Part shown: piece by piece, positions 9,269-17,818 of the stretch
How the letters are laid out: each line of letters starts with the position of its first letter
How positions within the stretch are numbered: position 1 is the first letter of the stretch
DNA from: Mucilaginibacter pallidiroseus
Lineage (GTDB): Bacteria > Bacteroidota > Bacteroidia > Sphingobacteriales > Sphingobacteriaceae
DNA length: 64,000 nucleotides
NCBI RefSeq assembly: GCF_007846085.1
Contig: NZ_VOEJ01000001.1
Coordinates: 744,001-808,000, forward strand
Direction of reading: 5' to 3'
Notes under the pieces: generated by a model
Database searches by the model: none
The model's input: the letters and a program-made list of their open reading frames with translations, nothing else
Told to the model about the DNA's origin: nothing
Position numbers and translations under genes: made by a program

Positions 9269-9274
9269 AAGCGA

Positions 9275-9751
9275 TTATAGCCAACGGCCAATAATTATAC
9301 CCGCAATAAAAAGTAAAATTGCTGCCCCCGCAACCAAATAGACGCGGATTTGCATTTTACTCAACTCTTTTTGCAGATCGGCTATTCGGGATTTATTTGA
9401 AAGCTTTTCATTTTGCAGTTTCATATTTTGTTGCTGCAACTTGGCAAGTGTGCCGCCAACTACCACCGTTTTTTGCTGCTCCAATTGATAGCGCTTGGTA
9501 AAACCACCATCTTTTAAAAACTTTTCGCCTTTTGGTTTGAGTATCAGCAGTTCGGGCAATTCGTAATTACCGTGCTTGCCGGATGACGTTATAAAGCCCT
9601 CGCGCATTAGGGCCTGTACCATTGCAAAAGCTGTAGCTTCGTCCTGATCAAACAGGTCCATAATCTGAAGCCGCGTTAAACTATCCGGAACACCGAAAGC
9701 CTGCAGCAGCGCATCAAGCATTTCGCATTCATATTCGTTCAAGTCTGTCAT
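9275..9751 (-). CDS. Winged-helix-like, coiled-coil, tail-anchored protein of unknown function
   Basis: 158 residues from the ATG at 9751. The first 75 residues look like a small winged-helix fold (LTRLQIMDLFDQDEATAFAMVQALMREGFI, then strands ending in LLILKPKGEKFL). A Gln/Lys-rich coiled coil follows (about 85-130), and one C-terminal transmembrane helix (VAGAAILLFIAGIIIG) close to the end makes it a tail-anchored membrane protein. An in-frame ATG at 9805 would add 18 residues, but a TAAATTTG promoter-like element between the two argues for 9751. No family name is recognised. It is upstream of the beta-helix gene on the same strand. Confidence 0.7.
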   Translation of the reverse strand: MTDLNEYECEMLDALLQAFGVPDSLTRLQIMDLFDQDEATAFAMVQALMREGFITSSGKHGNYELPELLILKPKGEKFLKDGGFTKRYQLEQQKTVVVGGTLAKLQQQNMKLQNEKLSNKSRIADLQKELSKMQIRVYLVAGAAILLFIAGIIIGRWL

Positions 9752-9756
9752 TGTTA

Positions 9757-9764
9757 CAAATTTA
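9757..9764 (-). promoter_or_regulatory. Candidate -7 element (TAAATTTG) close to the start at 9751
   Basis: TAAATTTG on the minus strand ends 5 nt before the ATG at 9751. If used, transcription would begin at or next to the start codon, giving a leaderless message. No clear TTG -33 box lies at the usual distance, so this is tentative. Confidence 0.3.
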
Positions 9765-9839
9765 ACAATTGTTGCGCTATCACACTCATCCTTAAAAACA
9801 TGCAATTATCAAATTTTTGAACACCATTCTCAAGTTTCT

Positions 9840-10529
9840 TTACCTAACCGGCAAAACTTCCCGAACGCCGCTTTCACCAGCAATAATTGCTTTGTTTGCT
9901 ATTTGGTAAAAAAGTGAATGGTCAACAACCCCGGGAATCATCTTAATCTGGGTATTAAGTACGCCGGGCGACGGCATTTCTGCAAAATAGACATCAACAA
10001 GCATGTTGCCATTATCAGATATCAGCGCACCATCTTTTTGCGTGCTCATACGCTGTGCAATTTTCGCAGATGGGTACAAGTCATGCAGCTCTCGTAAAAC
10101 TATCTGCAAGGCTTGTGGTAAAATTTCTATAACCAGCGGATATGCATTGGTAAGCGTGGGCACACGCTTAGCATCGTCGCCCAATAACACGAAGTTGCTT
10201 GCTACCGATGCCAGGATCTTCTCTGTTGTATGGATGCCGCCTCCGCTTTTAAGCGCATTAAGTTCCGCATCAAACTGATCGCAACCATCAAAATACCAGT
10301 CCAACTTGTCAATTAACGCAGGTACCTGCACCTTTAAACCATGGCTCAACAATAATTGGTTAGTTTTAAAAGATGATGATGTAACGGTGAGCGATGCAGC
10401 AAGTTGATTGTCTGCCGCAAGTGCCTGCACCAGGTACGCAATTGTACTGCCCGCACCCAGGCCAATGTATTGATAAGGAGCGATCAGTTTTAAAGCAGCC
10501 TTTGCCGCCTCCAGTTTGTAATCTGCCAT
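9840..10529 (-). CDS. rpiA: Ribose-5-phosphate isomerase A, divergent
   Basis: Interconverts ribose 5-phosphate and ribulose 5-phosphate in the non-oxidative pentose phosphate pathway; cytosolic. From the ATG at 10529 the protein has 229 residues and the phosphate loop GLGAGST (23-29). The residues matching E. coli RpiA catalytic positions fall at identical numbers: D81, D84, K94 and E103. The usual DGADE box reads DGCDQ and the GGGG loop reads SGGG, so it is divergent but not obviously dead. A second ATG eight codons upstream (10553) begins with nearly the same coding text (MADYY versus MADYK), a small start duplication; the exact residue numbering favours 10529. The gene lies 88 nt upstream of the winged-helix gene start, on the same strand. 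Confidence 0.9.
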   Translation of the reverse strand: MADYKLEAAKAALKLIAPYQYIGLGAGSTIAYLVQALAADNQLAASLTVTSSSFKTNQLLLSHGLKVQVPALIDKLDWYFDGCDQFDAELNALKSGGGIHTTEKILASVASNFVLLGDDAKRVPTLTNAYPLVIEILPQALQIVLRELHDLYPSAKIAQRMSTQKDGALISDNGNMLVDVYFAEMPSPGVLNTQIKMIPGVVDHSLFYQIANKAIIAGESGVREVLPVR

Positions 10530-10645
10530 GCAGCTAATATAATAGTCTGCCATTAAGATCTGTTACAAGGGTACATCAAATAATTTAGATGGACACAATC
10601 ATCACAAATGTTGCCTAATCATGCCAACCATCTTGCTTAATGCTG

Positions 10646-11581
10646 CTACTTTACGATATAACTTACAAATGCAAGATGTCGGCTATCGGGCGCCCAAGAG
10701 TTAACATTTATGGTACCTTGTCCGCCAAAAAACACCGGCGTTATATCTTTAATAGCCTTGGTAACCGGGTTTAGTAATCGCAACTTAACATTCTTACCGA
10801 ATAAATGATTTTGCTTTTCGTCCGAGGTGTAGGCTATATAAACAATTGACTTACCATCCGGCGAAGGATGCGGAAACCAATTGGAATTTTCATCAAAGGT
10901 AAGTTGCTCCGGCTTCCTACCATCGGCCAACATGCGCCAAACTTGCATATGCCCGGTACGGTACGAGTTAAAATATATAAACTTTCCATCGGGCGAGTAA
11001 TCTGGGCCGTCGTCTAAACCTTCGGCGGTTGTGATCCTCGTTTCTTTCCCACCTTTGGTATTGATGGTGTAGATATCATAATTGCCGTTGCGTTCGGCGC
11101 AATAGGCTAACGTTTTGCCATCGGCACTCCAGCCGTGCCAATACGATGGTACGCCTGGCGTAATGCGTCTTGGTTGACCGCCCTTAACAGGTAAAATGTA
11201 CACCGCAGACTTATATCCTTTGCGCGACGTGTCGTTCCGTGCGTTATGGCTTATTGCCAGCCATTTTTTATCGGGCGATAAACCGTGGTCGTTATTGCAT
11301 TCGTTAGCAAAGCCCGTGTTAATTTCTGTTAGTTGCTTAGAGGCAATATCCAGCTGATAAAGTTTACCCTTACTATTTACAATCAGGTAATTATCAGGAT
11401 GCCAGTTGGGCGCTTCAATATGCTGCTTTAACGAAAGCAAGGTATCTATTTTTCCAGTTTCAACATCCAGTAACTGAATAACGCTCGTGGTATCGGGCTT
11501 GCTTCGTGCAGATAACATCTCAGGACATACAAAATAAATCAGCACGACAAGTGTCGGCTTAAGTAAAGTTAGCTTCCGCAT
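10646..11581 (-). CDS. TolB-like beta-propeller protein, exported
   Basis: 311 residues with a signal sequence ([17 protein letters not shown], cleavage probably after SARS). The mature part is a series of PD40/WD40-like TolB repeats, each with an S-P/A-D-G-K core: [43 protein letters not shown] and [10 protein letters not shown]. This makes a six- or seven-bladed propeller that is probably periplasmic. TolB-like repeats alone do not define the substrate; relatives are annotated as transporters, peptidase propellers or TolB family. No peptidase domain follows. The gene seems to be a single unit with a 116-nt gap before rpiA. Confidence 0.83.
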   Translation of the reverse strand: MRKLTLLKPTLVVLIYFVCPEMLSARSKPDTTSVIQLLDVETGKIDTLLSLKQHIEAPNWHPDNYLIVNSKGKLYQLDIASKQLTEINTGFANECNNDHGLSPDKKWLAISHNARNDTSRKGYKSAVYILPVKGGQPRRITPGVPSYWHGWSADGKTLAYCAERNGNYDIYTINTKGGKETRITTAEGLDDGPDYSPDGKFIYFNSYRTGHMQVWRMLADGRKPEQLTFDENSNWFPHPSPDGKSIVYIAYTSDEKQNHLFGKNVKLRLLNPVTKAIKDITPVFFGGQGTINVNSWAPDSRHLAFVSYIVK

Positions 11582-11721
11582 GGTTTATGGAATTGGTTGT
11601 TAAAGCTAATTAATTATCTATGCTGATGCAATTGATAATGAGAGAATTTGGACGGAGCATCGTCTTGCCTGGGTCGGCTTATCAGCATTAAAACATGTCG
11701 ATTTATACTGAAGTATTGATT

Positions 11722-11760
11722 AAATGTAAAAGGGCGGTGACTTAGTTAGCCATCGCCCTT
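11722..11760 (-). terminator. Rho-independent terminator after poxB
   Basis: On the minus strand AAGGGCG (11760-11754) pairs with CGCCCTT (11736-11730) around a loop of 17 nt, followed by TTTTACATTT. It lies 22 nt past the poxB stop. Confidence 0.75.
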
Positions 11761-11782
11761 CCAAATTCAAAGACTTTGCCGA

Positions 11783-13522
11783 TTAGTCGTTGATATCTTT
11801 GATGTGCAGGTAATTTGATTTTACAGTGTCAAGCACTTCTTCAAACTTTCCGCCAAGCATTAATTTAGTCATAGACACAGCCATACCCTTAACCATTTTA
11901 AATTCAATTTTTGGCGGCATAGCCAATGCATTAGGGTCCGTAAAAACGTTTACTAATATGGGGCCGTTGTAAGCAAAGGCCTCAGCCAGCGACTCGTCAA
12001 GCTTTTCAGGATCATTAATGGTTATGCCTCTAATGCCGGTGGCCTGCGCTATCATCGCAAAGTCGGGGTTTACCATATCAGTTTCATGATCCGGCAAGCC
12101 GGCAACCTGCATTTCTAACTTTACCATTCCTAACGAGCGGTTGTTGAATACTATTATTTTAACCGGTAAATTGTATTGTTTTATGGTAGCCAAATCGCCA
12201 AGGAGCATAGATATACCACCATCGCCGCACATGGCCACCACCTGCCTGCCCGGCAAAGCCAGCGAAGCACCTATTGCCTGTGGTAACGCGTTAGCCATTG
12301 AACCGTGTACAAAAGAGCCAAGCATGCGCCTTTGCCCCGTAGCGCGTATGTAACGCGCACCCCAAACACAGCACATACCGGTATCAACCGTAAAAATTGC
12401 ATCGTTAGTTGCCAGTTTATCAAGTTCAAACGCTACCGCTTCCGGGTGTATCATATCAACTTTACCCTTGTCTTCAACATAGCTTAGCAAGTGCTCTTTC
12501 ACCTTATCATACACATGCAATTGCGCATTTAAAAAGCTGTCGTCTTTTTTCTCGTTCAACAATGGCAGCAGTGCAGTCACTGTACTTTTGATATCGCCGT
12601 ATAGCGCCATGTTTAATTTCGCCCTGCGGCCAAGTTTCTCGGGATTGATATCAACCTGAACAATAATTTTGTCAGTAGGCATAAATGGCACATACGGGAA
12701 ATCAGTACCCAGCAATACCACTACGTCACTTTCATGCATGCTATGATAAGCAGATGGTAATCCTAAAAGGCCTGTCATGCCCACTTCATACGGATTATCA
12801 TACTGGATACTCATTTTACCCCTGTACGAGTACCCTACCGGTGCCTTTATTTTTGCGGCTAACGCTACAATTTCGTCATGCGCATCGGCAGCGCCTATCC
12901 CGCAAAAAATACAGATTTTGGCATTACTGTTTATAAGCGCAGCCAACTGGCTCAGCTCTGTCATGTGCGGCACAATATTAGCCTTAGGGAAGTAATTAGC
13001 GTCGGACGACTTGTTCTCTACTGCGTCCATGGCACTTACGTCGCCTGGAAGCCCAAGTACAGCTACGCCGCGTTTGTACAACGCGTGTTGTATTGCAGCC
13101 TGCGTCATTCTTGCTAATTGTGCCGGAGAGGCTGCAATTTGATTGTAGTGACTGCAATCCTCAAAAAGTTTTATAGTGTTAGTTTCCTGGAAATAGTCGC
13201 TGCCAAACTCTGTGGTGGCACATGTCGAGGCTATGGCCAACACCGGCGTCCCTGAGCGATGTGCATCGTACAAACCGTTTATCAGGTGTACGTGTCCAGG
13301 CCCACTACTACCGGCGCAACACGCCAGGCCTGTCAGCTCACTCTCGGCGGCCGCCGCGAAGGCACCGGCTTCTTCATGCCGCACATGTATCCATTGAATG
13401 CCCGGCGTTGAATGCACAGCGTCATTTAACTCGTTAAGGCTATCGCCGGTTACTGCATAAACACGTTTTATTCCTGCTGCCACCAGCATATCTACCAATT
13501 GCTTTGCTACGTTTTTTGACAT
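11783..13522 (-). CDS. poxB: Pyruvate oxidase / pyruvate dehydrogenase (quinone), PoxB
   Basis: Thiamine-diphosphate and FAD enzyme that decarboxylates pyruvate to acetate and CO2 and passes electrons to the quinone pool at the membrane. The 579-residue protein (E. coli PoxB 572) follows PoxB along its whole length: VTGDSLN, RHEEAGAFAA with the TPP-activating Glu, GPGHVHLINGLYDAHR, YFQETN, PYEVGMTGLLG in the FAD domain, and the TPP motif CGDGG...NN (MCGDGGISML to FNNRSLGM). The start at 13522 (MSKNVAKQL) matches PoxB; an upstream ATG at 13606 adds a basic leader that looks spurious. The C-terminal end (MLGGKFEEVLDTVKSNYL) corresponds to the E. coli membrane-binding peptide. It stands alone, divergent from glgX. 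Confidence 0.95.
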   Translation of the reverse strand: MSKNVAKQLVDMLVAAGIKRVYAVTGDSLNELNDAVHSTPGIQWIHVRHEEAGAFAAAAESELTGLACCAGSSGPGHVHLINGLYDAHRSGTPVLAIASTCATTEFGSDYFQETNTIKLFEDCSHYNQIAASPAQLARMTQAAIQHALYKRGVAVLGLPGDVSAMDAVENKSSDANYFPKANIVPHMTELSQLAALINSNAKICIFCGIGAADAHDEIVALAAKIKAPVGYSYRGKMSIQYDNPYEVGMTGLLGLPSAYHSMHESDVVVLLGTDFPYVPFMPTDKIIVQVDINPEKLGRRAKLNMALYGDIKSTVTALLPLLNEKKDDSFLNAQLHVYDKVKEHLLSYVEDKGKVDMIHPEAVAFELDKLATNDAIFTVDTGMCCVWGARYIRATGQRRMLGSFVHGSMANALPQAIGASLALPGRQVVAMCGDGGISMLLGDLATIKQYNLPVKIIVFNNRSLGMVKLEMQVAGLPDHETDMVNPDFAMIAQATGIRGITINDPEKLDESLAEAFAYNGPILVNVFTDPNALAMPPKIEFKMVKGMAVSMTKLMLGGKFEEVLDTVKSNYLHIKDIND

Positions 13523-13904
13523 TTTGTATCGTTTTATAATTAACTTAACGGGTCGCGGCCCCGCATGTTTGCGCCTATCTTTATCAATAGGCAATCCACT
13601 CAACAAAACTCTAAAAATCAGCTATTTGCAACACTTGGGAAATGCTATAAGTGACTATATATCGCTAATTTACTACCCTACTCATTTTTGTATTAAAGAT
13701 TCATCAGAAAAAGCTGTTCTAAATATGAAAACAATGCTTCTATACGGTACAGGCTTATAATATGATGTACTGCAGTTACCACTTTAGGTAGGGTTCTTTC
13801 TAGCCGTTTTCACTTCTTGAATTTACCAGTCAACGACATTATTTAATTTCTAAATAAATATTTTCCTTTTAAAACAATTTTGAGAATACGTGCATTATAA
13901 ATGC
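13523..13904. other. Divergent intergenic region between poxB and glgX
   Basis: 382 nt without a credible gene, AT-rich, expected to hold promoters for both poxB (minus) and the glgX operon (plus). No perfect TAnnTTTG element was found on either strand. The only structured element is a palindrome touching the glgX start, listed separately. Short open frames crossing the poxB start look like noise. Confidence 0.5.
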
Positions 13905-13905
13905 A
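13891..13905. repeat. 15-nt palindrome abutting the glgX start codon
   Basis: TGCATT-ATA-AATGCA reads the same on both strands and its last base is the A of the glgX ATG. It could be an operator or a small hairpin masking the start, or chance in AT-rich DNA. Confidence 0.45.
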
Positions 13906-16034
13906 TGACAAAAATATATCCCGGAAAACCCTATCCGCTTGGGGCAACCTGGGACGGAAACGGCGTTAACTTCGCACTATACTCCGAAAATGCTACCCGT
14001 GTTGAACTTTGTTTTTTTGATTCGGACCCCGACAGTAAAGAACCTGAGGTAAGAATAAATTTAACCGAACGTATACACCAGATATGGCATTGCTACTTGC
14101 CAGAAGCCCGTCCGGGGCAATACTATGGCTACCGTGTATACGGCCCATATGAGCCGCAAAACGGGTACAGGTTTAACGGCAATAAATTATTGATTGACCC
14201 TTATGCAAAAGCAATCTCTGGAACAATCAACTGGCACGATTCGCTGTTCGCCTACAAAATTGGCGACCCTGCGCTTGACCTAAGCTTTAGCGAATTAGAC
14301 AGTTCGCCCTACATGCCAAAATCTGTAATTGTAGATTCTGCTTTTGATTGGGGTGATGACAAGCCGCCCCGTACTCCCTACCATCAGTCGGTAATTTATG
14401 AAACGCATGTTAAGGGTTTCACACAATTACATCCCGACATTCCGGAAGATATCCGGGGAACATACGCAGCTATTGGTCACCCTGCCTGTATCGAGCATTT
14501 AACAAACTTGGGTATAACTGCAGTTGAGCTATTGCCGGTACATCATTTTGTAGCCGACAGACACCTGGTAGAAAAAGGGCTTACAAATTATTGGGGGTAT
14601 AATACCGTAGGTTTTTTTGCGCCCGATATACGTTATGCCGGCAATGTAGACAAAGGCCAACAGGTGCAGGAATTTAAGCAAATGGTAAAAAACCTGCACG
14701 CGGCCGGTATTGAAGTGATCCTTGATGTGGTTTATAATCACACAGGCGAAGGCAACCATATGGGCCCGACATTGTCTTTAAAAGGGATTGACAACTCGGC
14801 TTATTATCGGCTGGTTGATAACGATAACCGGTACTACATGGATTACACAGGCACGGGCAATACGCTGAACGCCATGCTACCAAATGTGCTACGTTACATT
14901 ATGGATAGCTTACGTTACTGGATTACAGAAATGCACGTGGATGGTTTCAGGTTTGATTTAGCCGCTACACTTGCCCGCGAGTTGCATGAGGTAAACAGGT
15001 TGAGTGGCTTTTTTGATATCATTTATCAGGATCCCATTATATCGCAGGTGAAGCTGATTGCCGAACCATGGGATGTGGGTGAAGGTGGTTACCAGGTAGG
15101 CAACTTTCCGCCGGGATGGGGTGAGTGGAACGGCAGGTTCAGAGATTGTATCCGCGATTATTGGATTGGTGCCGATAGCATGCTTGGTGAGTTTGGGCAG
15201 CGTTTTACCGGCAGCCCAGATCTTTACCAGGAGGAATTCCGTAAACCAACGGCCAGCATTAACTTTATAACTGCTCATGATGGCTTTACACTGAACGACC
15301 TGGTATCGTACAATGAAAAACATAATGAAGCTAACGGTGAAGGAAACAATGATGGTGAAAGCCATAACAGTTCCTGGAACTGCGGCGTTGAAGGCCCTAC
15401 TGATGACCCGGAAATTATAAAGCTTCGAAACAGGCAAAAGCGCAACCTTTTGGCAACGCTTTTTCTATCGCAGGGGGTACCTATGTTGGTCGCCGGCGAT
15501 GAATTTGGGCGCACGCAGCAGGGTAACAATAATGCCTATTGCCAGGACAATGAAATATCCTGGCTCAATTGGAACAACGCTGATGAGCAATTACTTTCAT
15601 TTACAAGCAAATTAATAACGCTGAGAAAAAATCACCCGATTTTCCGCCGCCGAAGGTGGTTTAAGGGTAAGCCTGTTAAGGGTAAAGGCCCGGGAGACAT
15701 TGCCTGGTTTTTACCGGAGGGGACCGAAATGGAAGACCACCATTGGGATCATGACTTTGCACGCTCGTTAGGCATTTACTTAAACGGACTTGGCTTGCAT
15801 GCAAGCGACCAACAGGGTGTGCCCATTAAAGACGACAACTTTTACATCATGTTTAATGCGCATTACGAACCTATCAGCTACACTCTTCCGGGCTTTCTAA
15901 GCGCGAAAGACTGGCAAATTGTATTAGATACAAGTAATGATGAAATTGAGGAACAAAACTTGCATACCGGCAATAGTATTATTGTTGAAGGTCGATCGGT
16001 AATGGTGTTATGCAATAAAATTATTTATGGATAA
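13905..16034 (+). CDS. glgX: Glycogen debranching enzyme GlgX (GH13 isoamylase type)
   Basis: Hydrolyses alpha-1,6 branches of glycogen or limit dextrins, releasing linear maltooligosaccharides. 709 residues from the ATG at 13905; an in-frame GTG at 13890 is less likely. An N-terminal CBM48 domain (GKPYPLGATWDGNGVNFALYS) precedes the GH13 barrel. Catalytic residues follow family order: D351 (GFRFDLA), E387 (IAEPWD) and D459 (ITAHDGFT), with DVVYNHTGEG as conserved region I. No signal peptide, so cytosolic. It heads a three-gene operon: its last 8 nt overlap treZ. Cutting branches supplies linear chains to TreY and TreZ, as in the actinobacterial treX-treY-treZ arrangement. Confidence 0.94.
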   Translation: MTKIYPGKPYPLGATWDGNGVNFALYSENATRVELCFFDSDPDSKEPEVRINLTERIHQIWHCYLPEARPGQYYGYRVYGPYEPQNGYRFNGNKLLIDPYAKAISGTINWHDSLFAYKIGDPALDLSFSELDSSPYMPKSVIVDSAFDWGDDKPPRTPYHQSVIYETHVKGFTQLHPDIPEDIRGTYAAIGHPACIEHLTNLGITAVELLPVHHFVADRHLVEKGLTNYWGYNTVGFFAPDIRYAGNVDKGQQVQEFKQMVKNLHAAGIEVILDVVYNHTGEGNHMGPTLSLKGIDNSAYYRLVDNDNRYYMDYTGTGNTLNAMLPNVLRYIMDSLRYWITEMHVDGFRFDLAATLARELHEVNRLSGFFDIIYQDPIISQVKLIAEPWDVGEGGYQVGNFPPGWGEWNGRFRDCIRDYWIGADSMLGEFGQRFTGSPDLYQEEFRKPTASINFITAHDGFTLNDLVSYNEKHNEANGEGNNDGESHNSSWNCGVEGPTDDPEIIKLRNRQKRNLLATLFLSQGVPMLVAGDEFGRTQQGNNNAYCQDNEISWLNWNNADEQLLSFTSKLITLRKNHPIFRRRRWFKGKPVKGKGPGDIAWFLPEGTEMEDHHWDHDFARSLGIYLNGLGLHASDQQGVPIKDDNFYIMFNAHYEPISYTLPGFLSAKDWQIVLDTSNDEIEEQNLHTGNSIIVEGRSVMVLCNKIIYG

Positions 16035-17817
16035 TTCTTACAAAAACAAATTGGTACCCGGAGTTACATTTTCACAAAACGGCGAAGCGCAAATTGTGCT
16101 TTGGGCCCCAAAAGCAGAAGACGTATCTATTAAGATAGATGAAGAGGGTGGTATTTCTTTGAATAAAGCTGACAAAGGCTACTGGACGCTTAACACTTCA
16201 AAACTTAAGCCGCTTGATAAGTATAAATTCATTTTAAATGGCACCGATGAACTGCCCGATCCTGCTTCAAGATCTCAGCCGGACGGTGTGCATGGCCCAT
16301 CGCAGGCAATAGATTTGGCAGCATACCGCAAGGAAGCAGCAGATTGGAACAATTTGCCGCTGACGGACTACATCATTTATGAACTACACACGGGAACATT
16401 TACGCCCGATGGCACATTCGCCGATATTGAAAATAAGCTGCCGTATTTAAAGGAATTAGGCATAACAGCCATCGAGATTATGCCGGTGGCGCAGTTTCCA
16501 GGCGAACGTAATTGGGGCTATGATGGCGTGTTTCCCTACGCTGTGCAAAACTCCTACGGCGGCCCGGAAGCACTGTTTAATTTGGTTAACGCTTGTCATC
16601 AGCATGGCCTCGCGGTAATTCTGGATGTAGTGTACAATCATGTTGGCCCTGAAGGAAACTATTTTAACGAGTTCGGCCCATACTTTACCCAGAAATATAA
16701 TACACCGTGGGGCAATGCGGTAAACTTTGATGACGCCGGTTGCGACGAGGTTCGCAATTACTTTGTGCAAAACGTATTGATGTGGTTTCGCGATTTTGGC
16801 ATTGATGCATTACGCTTAGATGCTGTACACGCCATTAAAGATTTCAGCCCAAAGCACATTCTGCAGGAAATGCGCGAAGCTGTTGACGAGCTAATGTCTA
16901 AAACCGGAAAAACCCACTATTTGATTATTGAATTTGACTTAAACGACAAACGCTTTATCGACCCGATAGATAACCATGGCTTTGGTATGCATGCACAATG
17001 GATAGATGAGTTTCACCACGCTTTGCGTGTTACGGTCGGCGGCGACAGAAACGGTTATTATTCGGATTTTAACGGTCTGCAGCACCTGGCTAAGGCTTAT
17101 AAGGATGCCTATGTGTACGATGGCGTCTATTCGCCAAAAAGACAAAAAACTTTTGGAACGAAAACAAATAATCCCGGCTGGCAATTTGTGGCTTTCTCAC
17201 AAAACCATGATCATGTAGGTAACCGCATGCTGGGCGAACGCAGCAGTACCCTATTTAGCTTCGAGATGCAGAAGCTTATGGCGGCGGCAGTAATGGTTAG
17301 CCCCTATTTGCCAATGCTATTTATGGGCGAAGAATACAGCGAGCAAAAACCTTTCTTATATTTTGTAAGCCATACCGATAAGGAACTCATCGAGGCGGTA
17401 CGCAAAGGGCGAAAGGATGAATTTAAGGCCTTTCATAGCGAGGGTGAAGCACCTGACCCGCAAGCCGAGGATACTTTCGAACAATCGAAACTCAATTGGG
17501 ATAGCCTGAATGGTATACACCACCAAACTATGCTGGGCTACTACAAGCAACTCATCCAACTACGGAAAAGTATACCAGCACTGCACGGCTATAATCGCGA
17601 AAACCTGGCTGTTGAGTTCGATGAAAGTGCGCAAACGCTACGTCTGTATCGTTGGGAAGGACAAAATCAGGTTTATTGCTACATGAACTTTTCGGATGAA
17701 GCGCAATCATTTGTGCCACCCGAGGGCAACTTTACTATTGCGCTGAACTCTTCGTCAACAAATTCCCAATCAGAGAATCAACTACAACCACAATCAGTTA
17801 TCATATATACCAACTAA
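16027..17817 (+). CDS. treZ: Malto-oligosyltrehalose trehalohydrolase TreZ
   Basis: Cuts the alpha-1,4 bond next to the terminal trehalose unit made by TreY, freeing trehalose. 596 residues: an N-terminal CBM48-like beta domain (QIVLWAPKAEDVSIKI), a GH13 barrel with DVVYNHVGPEGNYF, nucleophile D265 (ALRLDAVHA), acid E302 (IIEFDLND) and D395 (NHDHVGNR), and a C-terminal beta domain. NWGYDGVFPYAVQNSYGG is the TreZ substrate-site text. The gene overlaps glgX by 8 nt and ends 1 nt before treY-malQ, which implies translational coupling. In the catalytic-acid region most TreZ proteins have ENDLND; here it reads EFDLND, with the Glu retained. Confidence 0.94.
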   Translation: MDNSYKNKLVPGVTFSQNGEAQIVLWAPKAEDVSIKIDEEGGISLNKADKGYWTLNTSKLKPLDKYKFILNGTDELPDPASRSQPDGVHGPSQAIDLAAYRKEAADWNNLPLTDYIIYELHTGTFTPDGTFADIENKLPYLKELGITAIEIMPVAQFPGERNWGYDGVFPYAVQNSYGGPEALFNLVNACHQHGLAVILDVVYNHVGPEGNYFNEFGPYFTQKYNTPWGNAVNFDDAGCDEVRNYFVQNVLMWFRDFGIDALRLDAVHAIKDFSPKHILQEMREAVDELMSKTGKTHYLIIEFDLNDKRFIDPIDNHGFGMHAQWIDEFHHALRVTVGGDRNGYYSDFNGLQHLAKAYKDAYVYDGVYSPKRQKTFGTKTNNPGWQFVAFSQNHDHVGNRMLGERSSTLFSFEMQKLMAAAVMVSPYLPMLFMGEEYSEQKPFLYFVSHTDKELIEAVRKGRKDEFKAFHSEGEAPDPQAEDTFEQSKLNWDSLNGIHHQTMLGYYKQLIQLRKSIPALHGYNRENLAVEFDESAQTLRLYRWEGQNQVYCYMNFSDEAQSFVPPEGNFTIALNSSSTNSQSENQLQPQSVIIYTN

Positions 17818-17818
17818 T

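Noticed and set aside
9840..10529. RpiA inactivated by the E-to-Q change in the DGADE box
   Set aside because: The four residues usually held catalytic (D81, D84, K94, E103) are all present; the changed residue is not one of them.
13524..13760. Open frame antisense to the poxB start region
   Set aside because: Overlaps the 5' end of poxB and the promoter region and encodes no recognisable protein.
14958..15437. Long antisense open frame inside glgX
   Set aside because: Covers catalytic-barrel coding of GlgX and has no protein-like features.
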